Source of the DNA: CALRBF01 sp964646465 | GTDB lineage: Bacteria; Patescibacteriota; Minisyncoccia; SW-4-49-11 | Length of the DNA stretch: 33,750 nt | Assembly (NCBI GenBank): GCA_964646465.1 | Contig: CAZYEN010000007.1 | Location: 1-33,750, forward strand | Direction of reading: 5' to 3' | Part shown: piece after piece, positions 27,390 to 33,750 of the stretch | How positions within the stretch are numbered: position 1 is the stretch's first letter | How the letters are laid out: each line of letters opens with the position of its first letter | Translations under genes and position numbers: made by a program | The notes under the pieces: model-generated | What the model was told of the DNA's origin: nothing | The model's input: only the letters and a program-made list of their open reading frames with translations | The model's database searches: none

Positions 27390-28670
27390 TTCTAATTCAG
27401 CTTCTATAACATCTACTTCTACCTTAGGTAGATCCAGAGTATCCACATTTTTAAGTTTTCTCTCAATGGATCTAGCTCTGGTAGCCCCAGCATCAATTTG
27501 ATTAGAGGCTTCTTGTAATTTTTTCTGAGTTCTTTCTAGAATTTCTCCAAATCTACCAAATTCAGTCTTAACCTCAGATAAAGTTTGCCAAATTTCACTA
27601 GATTGTTTTTCAATAGCTAAAGTCCTGAACCCCATTTGTAGGCTATTCAAAATAGCAGTAATAGTAGTAGGTCCTGTAATCATAACTCTATATTCTCTCT
27701 GTATAAAATCTACTAATCCTGGTAGTTTTAACACCTGAGCATAAAGGCCTTCAATTGGGATAAATAGAATGGCGAAATCGGTAGTATTAGGTGGGTCAAT
27801 ATATTTAGTTTTAATCTTTTTACCTTCATCTTTAAGCCTTTTTTCAATTGATTTATTAGCAGTATCAATGGCTAACTTATCATTAGAATCCTCAGCATCT
27901 AAGAGTCTTTGATAATCTTCAATCGGAAATTTAGCATCAATAGGTAACCAAATATGGTTTAAATTTTTATCTTTACCAGGTAATTTTATAGCATATTCTA
28001 CAATATCCTTTGAGTCTTTTTTAGTAGCCACATTAGACTGATATTGATCTTTAGTCAAAATCTGCTCTAAGAGATTCCCCAGCTGAACCTCTCCCCAAGT
28101 TCCTCTAGTTTTTACATTAGATAATACCTTTTTCAAATCTCCCACTCCCACTGCTAAATGTTGCATTTCTCCCAGTCCTTTATGAACTTGTTCTAATCTC
28201 TCACTTACTGATTGGAATGATTGAGCCAGGCGTTTTTCTAAAGTAGATTGTAATTTTTCATCCACAGTTTCTCGCATTTTCTCAAGCTTCTGATTATTAT
28301 CTTTTTGAAGTTCGGTTAATCTTTGTTCTACTGTATTACGAATAAGTTCTAATTTAGTACTATTCTGTTTGGTTAATTCCATTAATTGCTGAGAAAATAT
28401 TTCTAGTTGACTTTTTTGCATTACAGAGGATTCATGCATTCTCCTTAATAATGAATTTCCAAAGGCATTTAAATTATTACCCATTTCAACTCTTCCCTCT
28501 TGAGCTAATTCTCTAGAGTCTTTTCGAATTATCTGCAAATCATCTTTTAATCTTTTTTCTGAATTATAGATTAGCTTATCTAGATTATTATCTTTTTTAT
28601 TACTTTTAATAAAAAAGATAATTAATATCTGTAGAATAACAATAATTAAGCCTATTATATAAATTTCCAT
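27384..28670 (-). CDS. rmuC: RmuC family DNA recombination protein
   Basis: The 428-residue protein has an N-terminal membrane helix (about 3-21), a long coiled coil (about 30-165) and the RmuC nuclease-like domain. That domain shows TRGTWGEVQLGNLLEQIL, YAIKLPGKD, LPIDAKFPIEDYQRLLDAE, PNTTDFAILFIPIEGLYAQVL and MITGPTTITAILNSLQMGFRTLAI. E. coli RmuC limits inversion at short inverted repeats and is linked to phage defence. It starts 2 nt after the permease-like gene's stop, so they probably share a transcript. Confidence 0.95.
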   Translation of the reverse strand: MEIYIIGLIIVILQILIIFFIKSNKKDNNLDKLIYNSEKRLKDDLQIIRKDSRELAQEGRVEMGNNLNAFGNSLLRRMHESSVMQKSQLEIFSQQLMELTKQNSTKLELIRNTVEQRLTELQKDNNQKLEKMRETVDEKLQSTLEKRLAQSFQSVSERLEQVHKGLGEMQHLAVGVGDLKKVLSNVKTRGTWGEVQLGNLLEQILTKDQYQSNVATKKDSKDIVEYAIKLPGKDKNLNHIWLPIDAKFPIEDYQRLLDAEDSNDKLAIDTANKSIEKRLKDEGKKIKTKYIDPPNTTDFAILFIPIEGLYAQVLKLPGLVDFIQREYRVMITGPTTITAILNSLQMGFRTLAIEKQSSEIWQTLSEVKTEFGRFGEILERTQKKLQEASNQIDAGATRARSIERKLKNVDTLDLPKVEVDVIEAELEL

Positions 28671-28671
28671 A

Positions 28672-29700
28672 TTATTCTTCTAAACCTTTTACAAAAATTG
28701 AGATGACTGATACTACTGGCAAAGCAATTAAGGCTCCTAAAGCTCCAGCTAATGATGCACCTAAGAGAATAACTATCATAACAATCAGAGTATGTATACC
28801 AGTTACTTTTCTCATAATTAAGGGTGTCATAAAGTTACCATCTACCTGTTGTAATATGAGATAAAATAATCCTGTAGCAAAAAATATTTTAGGGCCTCCT
28901 GTTAGCGCTAAAATCAGAGCAGGGATTGCTGATAGAATAGGACCGATAATCGGAATGATATTCAAAAAAGCAGCTATGACAGATAATAACAATGCATAAG
29001 GAACTTGAATAATTAATAAAAATGGATAAGTTAAAATAGCTAATATTAGTGAAATTACAAGCTGACCCGCCAACCAATAACCAACCTTATATCTGGCTTG
29101 ATTAATTCTAGTACTGATTAATTTATGTTTTTTAGCAGGAAAAAACATATTAATAATATCGTCTAAATTCTTTGGTCTAATCGCCATATAAAAGGTAGCT
29201 GCAAAGAAAAAAGCTATATAAAAAATAGTATTAATAATATTTTGGGTAGTAAAAAATAAACCTGTAATAATATCCCATGTAACTACACCTATATTAAAAT
29301 TGCTTCCTGTAGTAGAGTTAAGGTATTCAACTATATTAAAGTTTGGTTTATCAATTATATCACCTATAAATGAGTTAAGGTCACTAAATAGTTTCGGTAA
29401 ATTATTAACTAAAGCTGTGAATTCACTACTAATAGTAGGGACTATTAATTGATATAATAATACAGCTACACCAAATATCACTGAAAGAGATAATAATACT
29501 CCCAATTGATAGGGAACTTTTAGTGAGCCATTCATAAATCTTGCACCTAAAACAAGTCCAGAAGAGACAATAAAAGCCAAAATAGTAATTACTACTACAT
29601 CTCTTAATAAAAATATAATCCAAATGCACCCTAAAAATAAAGCTCCTTGAAACAGAGATTTTAAGTCTAGTTCTAGAGAATAATTATTATTTTGTTTCAT
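28672..29700 (-). CDS. AI-2E family transporter-type membrane protein
   Basis: The 342-residue protein shows the AI-2E/PerM pattern: helices 1-3 at the N-terminus, a polar stretch with NLPKLFSDLNSF, then a helix cluster. The signatures YKVGYWLAGQL, FLNIIPIIGPILSAIPALI and QQVDGNFMTPLIMRKVTGIH follow. About eight membrane helices are expected. The family was named for autoinducer-2 export, but many members appear to be cation/proton antiporters, so the substrate is open. It is part of the minus-strand run from mutM to rmuC. Confidence 0.92.
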   Translation of the reverse strand: MKQNNNYSLELDLKSLFQGALFLGCIWIIFLLRDVVVITILAFIVSSGLVLGARFMNGSLKVPYQLGVLLSLSVIFGVAVLLYQLIVPTISSEFTALVNNLPKLFSDLNSFIGDIIDKPNFNIVEYLNSTTGSNFNIGVVTWDIITGLFFTTQNIINTIFYIAFFFAATFYMAIRPKNLDDIINMFFPAKKHKLISTRINQARYKVGYWLAGQLVISLILAILTYPFLLIIQVPYALLLSVIAAFLNIIPIIGPILSAIPALILALTGGPKIFFATGLFYLILQQVDGNFMTPLIMRKVTGIHTLIVMIVILLGASLAGALGALIALPVVSVISIFVKGLEE

Positions 29701-29731
29701 ATATATTAAGTTTATATAATCTAATTATACA

Positions 29732-30628
29732 CTATTTTTGACAAAATTGACAGAATACAGTAGTACGGCTATTAATAATAGTTTTTTGTAAGGGATTGTC
29801 ACAGTTATAGCAAGCTTTACCTGCTTGTCCATAAACTTTATGCTCCCGAGCATAAGTTCCTCTGGAGCCATCCGCCATGATATAATTAGCAATTGAAGAC
29901 CCTCCCATTTCAACTGCTTTTGGAATAATTTTGATGATAGCTTGATATAATTCGTCTACTTCTTTTTTAGTTAAAGTATTAGCTAATCTAGTCGGTGAAA
30001 TACCAGATTTAAAACAGACTTCATCGGCATATATATTACCAAGTCCTGTTACAATTTCTTGATTTAATAGGACTGTTTTAAGCTTAGATTTTTTACTGTT
30101 TAAATTTTTATATAAATACTCAGATGTAAATTTATCATCAAAAGGATCAAGCCCAATTTTATCAAAATGTCCTAGATTATAAATAGTACCTAAATCTGGA
30201 AAAAGTAATACATACCCAAACATCCTTATGTCATTATAATACAAATTACCTTGATCTAACTCAAATATAATGTGGCTATGCTGATTGGGTAATTTGCTCT
30301 CAGACAACTCAATTGGATGTCCTCCTAAAACTTTATTCTGATTTTCATCTTGATAAACTAATTGACCAGTCATTTTGAGATGTACTAAAATCACTTGACC
30401 ATTACTAAAATGTATAATTAAATTTTTTGCAATTCTAGTAATATCTATAATTTTACTGCCAATTAGCTTGGTTTCAAACTCTTGTTTTTTATCTTCTAAA
30501 GGCTGTCTAACTGTACCAGAACCACTGACTAACTTAGGCTTATGCACAACTACAGATTGAATAGTCTTACCAATAATATAAGGTTTTAAACTCCTTCTTA
30601 AACTCTCTACTTCTGGTAGTTCTGGCAT
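29732..30628 (-). CDS. mutM: formamidopyrimidine-DNA glycosylase
   Basis: Fpg removes 8-oxoguanine and opened-ring purines. The protein begins MPELPEVE, with catalytic P2 and E3, and shows VHLKMTGQL in the N-terminal domain. The helix-two-turn-helix segment contains GLGNIYADEVCFKSGI, and the C-terminal zinc finger has C273, C276, C293 and C296. At 298 residues it is a little longer than the usual 270 or so. It lies 14 nt after the NYN-domain gene. In a reduced genome it represents the base-excision repair of oxidised guanine. Confidence 0.97.
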   Translation of the reverse strand: MPELPEVESLRRSLKPYIIGKTIQSVVVHKPKLVSGSGTVRQPLEDKKQEFETKLIGSKIIDITRIAKNLIIHFSNGQVILVHLKMTGQLVYQDENQNKVLGGHPIELSESKLPNQHSHIIFELDQGNLYYNDIRMFGYVLLFPDLGTIYNLGHFDKIGLDPFDDKFTSEYLYKNLNSKKSKLKTVLLNQEIVTGLGNIYADEVCFKSGISPTRLANTLTKKEVDELYQAIIKIIPKAVEMGGSSIANYIMADGSRGTYAREHKVYGQAGKACYNCDNPLQKTIINSRTTVFCQFCQK

Positions 30629-30641
30629 ATATTCTATATAA

Positions 30642-31388
30642 TTATTTTTTCTTATATTCTAATTTTTGTCTCAAATCATCTACAAAATCTGTTTTAATAT
30701 CTAGAGAATCATATAAATTGGAGTAAGCTTTTTCATTAGGCACCAATAAAGTTTTTAGCTTACCTTGACTTTTGAGATATTGAACTAAAGTATAAAAGTC
30801 ACCATCACCACTCACTATTACAGCCTTATCATATTGATTAATTTGGGTCAGAGCATATAGCACCATCTCAGCATCTACATTACCTTTCAATTCACCTTGC
30901 TTAGTAGCTAAAGTTGGTTTAAAAACTAAATGATATCCAAAATCTTGTAAAGCTGAATATAATTGCTGATTAGTATTCACCATGCCGATAAACATATAGG
31001 CTTTTTTGACCCCATATTCGCGATCTAAATAATTACGAAATTCTTTATAATCTAAACTCCAACCTTGACTTTGAATAGATTTATTCAAATTTTGACCATC
31101 AATAAAAGCAAAGTTAGGCCTCTTTGGAGAATACTTAGATTGTGAACTATGCACTCCTCCTCCAACATTCTTCCTAACATCTTTATGAATAGGCTTTGTT
31201 ACTTTAGATTGCGGTGTATGTGAGGGTTTATATGCTTTATGCTCTGATGATGCCTTAGATTTAAGTTCTGGACTATCAGTTTTAACTTCAATTTTAGCAG
31301 TTGGCTTAATATCCTTATCCACAATTTCATCTGCAATACTAAAAAAGCCTCCTTTAGGTCTAAAGGTCTGCTTGTATTTTTTTTTCAT
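30642..31388 (-). CDS. NYN-domain (LabA/DUF88) putative ribonuclease with basic leader
   Basis: The 248-residue protein has a low-complexity Lys/Ser/Pro-rich N-terminal region (1-90) and a NYN domain (91-240). Likely metal-binding aspartates are D97 (FAFIDGQNLN), D172 (GNVDAEM) and D195/D197 (SGDGDF). NYN domains are PIN-like RNases of RNA turnover. The disordered basic leader might bind RNA. The gene sits between gmk and mutM in a repair and nucleotide-metabolism run. Precise substrate unknown. Confidence 0.88.
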   Translation of the reverse strand: MKKKYKQTFRPKGGFFSIADEIVDKDIKPTAKIEVKTDSPELKSKASSEHKAYKPSHTPQSKVTKPIHKDVRKNVGGGVHSSQSKYSPKRPNFAFIDGQNLNKSIQSQGWSLDYKEFRNYLDREYGVKKAYMFIGMVNTNQQLYSALQDFGYHLVFKPTLATKQGELKGNVDAEMVLYALTQINQYDKAVIVSGDGDFYTLVQYLKSQGKLKTLLVPNEKAYSNLYDSLDIKTDFVDDLRQKLEYKKK

Positions 31389-31485
31389 AACAAAGTATTA
31401 AAATAATAACAATTAGAGTAACAATATTTAATTAACAATAATCTCAAATAACCAATATTAAATACTACTCTTCCTTTATTATAGC

Positions 31486-32064
31486 TTATAATGTGAATTT
31501 ATGCAAAAAGTGATCAATACTATCCAGAGATTGCTTCACTGTATCTGCAAGTTTAATATTAGGAATAATTATATCAAATTTATCTTTATAAGATAGCTCA
31601 TATCCTGCTCTCTGTAGTCTTTTTTCTAATTCCATTTCAGTCTCAGTAGCTCTATATTTCAATCTATCTTTCAAGACCTCTATACTTGGAATATCTAAAA
31701 ATATAGTTAATAGTCTATTCCTAAGTCGTTTTTTTAATTCCAAAGCTCCATGGACATCTATGGCTAAAATTGGAATTTTACCATTGCTAGCCAAATTTTC
31801 TATCTCCGAATTGAGAGTACCATAAAATGTCCCTTGATAAACTTCCTCCCATTCCAAAAATTCATCTTTTGCTATTTTGTCTTGAAATTCCTGTAAACTT
31901 AAAAAATGATAGTCTCTTCCCTCTATTTCATTTACTCTTGGAGCTCTAGTCGTAGCTGATATGGATCTAGCAAATCTTCTTGAAGACCTTAAAATTTTCT
32001 GTGTTACAGTAGACTTACCACCTCCTGAAGGTGAAGAAATAGCTATTAAAGGATATTGAGACAT
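31486..32064 (-). CDS. gmk: guanylate kinase
   Basis: Guanylate kinase converts GMP to GDP with ATP. The Walker A loop SPSGGGKST is at residues 10-18; the GMP-binding region shows SATTRAPRVNEIEGRDYHF, FLEWEEVYQGTFYGT and AIDVHGALELKK. The C-terminal lid part RLKYRATETEMELEKRLQRA is present. The length of 192 residues is slightly short of the common 205. No Shine-Dalgarno sequence precedes the ATG. Confidence 0.97.
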   Translation of the reverse strand: MSQYPLIAISSPSGGGKSTVTQKILRSSRRFARSISATTRAPRVNEIEGRDYHFLSLQEFQDKIAKDEFLEWEEVYQGTFYGTLNSEIENLASNGKIPILAIDVHGALELKKRLRNRLLTIFLDIPSIEVLKDRLKYRATETEMELEKRLQRAGYELSYKDKFDIIIPNIKLADTVKQSLDSIDHFLHKFTL

Positions 32065-32189
32065 TAATATGATTAATATGATATTCTATTAATTTTTAAT
32101 TATAGCATAAACTTAATAATATTCAAAATAAGTGTCTACGATATTCCTCATCCTATTCAATAAAATTAGAATAAAAATGAATTTATAAA

Positions 32190-33266
32190 TTATCCCATTA
32201 CCCCACTACCTATTAATTCCTCGCCTTGATAAAGTACCAAAAACTGTCCCTGAGTAATAGCTCGTTGAGCTTCTGCAAACTCTACTTTCAAGCTATTCTC
32301 ATCTATTTTATTGACTGTACATTCTACATCTTGAGAACGATAGCGAATTTTAGCTCTTAAGCTTTGAGGCAAATCTGGAGATTTATTGGTCCAAGATAAT
32401 TCACTAATTACTACTTCAGATTGATATAAGTCAAGTGGATCAACTCCTTTAGAGACTATGAGTTGATTTTTTACTAAATCTTTGCCTTTGACAAAATATG
32501 GAATACCTCCACCTATGCCAAGCCCTTTTCTCTGTCCTATGGTATAAAAGTATAAGCCTCGATGCTGACCTAATATCTCTCCCTCTGTAGTAACAATATC
32601 TCCTATATTCTCACCCACAAAAGCTTCTATAAATGCATTTACATCTATCTCTCCCACAAAACAAATTCCTTGGCTATCTGGTTTTTTCGCATTAGGTAGT
32701 TTAATTTCCTCAGCAATTTGTCTGACTTTAGTTTTCGGTATATCTCCAACGGGGAATAAAGTTTTAGATAATTCATATTGTCCAAGAGTGGCGAGGAAAT
32801 ATGACTGATCTTTGGTATTATCTACTCCTTTTAGCAAATGATAGGTTCCATCTTGAGTGTATTTTACTCTGACATAGTGTCCAGTAGCTATGTAATCAGC
32901 TCCCAGAGATAAACATTTATCTAAGAAAACTTTGAATTTAATTTCTTTATTACACATAATATCTGGATTGGGGGTTCGCCCTAATTTTATCTCAGAGATA
33001 AAATATTCTATTACCCTTTTGCGATATTCTTCTTCAAAATCAAAAGTATATAAAGGGATATCCAAATGTCCAGCCACTTGCCTGGCATCCTCATAATCTG
33101 CTTGCGAGGAACAAGGAAAATCAAAAACCCCTCGACTGGTTTCTAATTTACCAGACCAGTTTTTCATAAATACTCCAACAACATTATAACCTTGTTGCTT
33201 CAATAAATAGGCTGAGACTGAAGAATCTACTCCTCCCGACATCCCTAAAAAGACATTTTTACTCAT
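32190..33266 (-). CDS. mnmA: tRNA-specific 2-thiouridylase MnmA
   Basis: MnmA thiolates U34 of tRNA-Lys, -Glu and -Gln. The 358-residue protein has the PP-loop SGGVDSS (10-16). Catalytic cysteines are C105 in NPDIMCN and C202 in QGICFVGE, with ATGHYVRV between them. The C-terminal beta-barrel domain contains FYTIGQRKGLGIGGGIPYFV. The tRNA-Gln seen here has a C34 (CUG) anticodon and would not itself be a substrate. It follows topA by about 60 nt. Confidence 0.97.
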   Translation of the reverse strand: MSKNVFLGMSGGVDSSVSAYLLKQQGYNVVGVFMKNWSGKLETSRGVFDFPCSSQADYEDARQVAGHLDIPLYTFDFEEEYRKRVIEYFISEIKLGRTPNPDIMCNKEIKFKVFLDKCLSLGADYIATGHYVRVKYTQDGTYHLLKGVDNTKDQSYFLATLGQYELSKTLFPVGDIPKTKVRQIAEEIKLPNAKKPDSQGICFVGEIDVNAFIEAFVGENIGDIVTTEGEILGQHRGLYFYTIGQRKGLGIGGGIPYFVKGKDLVKNQLIVSKGVDPLDLYQSEVVISELSWTNKSPDLPQSLRAKIRYRSQDVECTVNKIDENSLKVEFAEAQRAITQGQFLVLYQGEELIGSGVMG

Positions 33267-33326
33267 ATATAATATGCTATTACACTCACACTATACTCCA
33301 ATACTAGGGTTCTAGTCAATATTGCA

Positions 33327-33750
33327 CTAAGCTGATTTCTTTGGTTTAGCTTTAGATTTAACCTTAGATTTTGATTTAGAGCTGAAGTTAGATTTTTTCT
33401 TGACTCCTTCTATATGTTTACATTCAGGATAGCGATTACAGGCCTTGAATGGACCTCTTTTACCTTTTTTCATTACCATATCCCCTATTTGACATTCTGG
33501 ACATTTCTCTCCAGTTTTATTCTCAATTTTTTTGATTGTCTTACAAGTTGGATAATTAGAGCAACCTAAAAATGGTCCAAATCTACCGGACTTGACCTCC
33601 ATCACGCCATCTTCACAATTTTGGCATTTTTCTCCACCAAAGTCTGCTTGTAATTGTTTCTCCTCGTCACTTTTATCAGTATATTTACACTCTGGATAAT
33701 TGGTACAAGCGATAAATTTACCAAATTTACTTCGTTTTAATTCTAATTGT
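33327..33750 (-). CDS. topA: DNA topoisomerase I, C-terminal part (5' end outside window)
   Basis: Only the last 141 or so codons are in the window. They contain three topoisomerase-type zinc-finger repeats: RSKFGKFIACTNYPECKY, KCQNCEDG ... SGRFGPFLGCSNYPTCK and KCPECQIGD ... KGKRGPFKACNRYPECKH. A Lys/Ser-rich tail follows. The frame is open to the window edge. The catalytic TOPRIM and tyrosine domains would lie upstream, so the assignment rests on the zinc-ribbon pattern and is strong for TopA. It is the first visible gene of the minus-strand run to rmuC. Confidence 0.92.
   Translation of the reverse strand, partial: QLELKRSKFGKFIACTNYPECKYTDKSDEEKQLQADFGGEKCQNCEDGVMEVKSGRFGPFLGCSNYPTCKTIKKIENKTGEKCPECQIGDMVMKKGKRGPFKACNRYPECKHIEGVKKKSNFSSKSKSKVKSKAKPKKSA

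Overview
The window is AT-rich bacterial DNA with short gaps between genes and the standard genetic code (a TGA stop ends the 186-aa gene at 11848). It looks like a member of the Patescibacteria (Candidate Phyla Radiation). Reasons: 16S and 23S-5S rRNA genes that are not linked, a small informational gene set (metG, greA, ruvB, topA, mnmA, gmk, mutM, rsmE, secG), lamin-tail and holin-like membrane proteins, few Shine-Dalgarno sequences, and many short genes with no recognisable family. The exact lineage cannot be placed from the sequence alone.

Layout. 1-1478: 16S rRNA on the minus strand, cut at its 3' end by the window edge, with its own promoter. 1659-5809: metG and greA (minus), then a PriA homologue (plus) whose helicase motifs are all degraded. 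5821-5923: a head-to-head pair of palindromic repeat units between converging genes. 5941-10029: a lamin-tail surface protein, a bacterial PH-domain membrane protein, a small membrane protein and ruvB (all minus). 10164-11216: a membrane-anchored glutamine cyclotransferase preceded by a GC-rich structured block and tRNA-Gln(CUG). 11347-11844: a DUF559 endonuclease gene bracketed by inverted copies of the same kind of palindromic repeat. 11848-12959: two genes of unknown function. 13081-13120: a decayed repeat unit. 13174-16407: 5S and 23S rRNA (minus), with a promoter closely matching that of the distant 16S gene.

16790-23437 is the accessory part. Two unusually GC-rich single-gene transcription units (16900-17487 plus, 22094-22777 minus) each have a clear promoter, a GGAGG ribosome binding site and a strong terminator. 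Between them lies a compact minus-strand operon: EcoRI-family adenine methyltransferase, truncated RhuM-like protein, DUF262-HNH nuclease and a membrane protein. It resembles a restriction or defence cassette. Small genes with their own terminators (65 aa and 53 aa) and a HEAGH-motif membrane protein lie nearby.

23517-33750 returns to housekeeping: a ferric-reductase-like membrane protein; a plus-strand run of holin-like protein, secG, an unusual oligopeptide-binding protein and rsmE; then a minus-strand run topA (partial), mnmA, gmk, NYN-domain protein, mutM, AI-2E-type permease and rmuC.

The observations most worth following are the repeat-bracketed DUF559 unit with its scattered relatives, the methyltransferase/DUF262-HNH cassette, the structured GC-rich block behind tRNA-Gln with a duplicated tRNA 3' end, the motif-dead PriA, and the matched promoters of the split rRNA genes.
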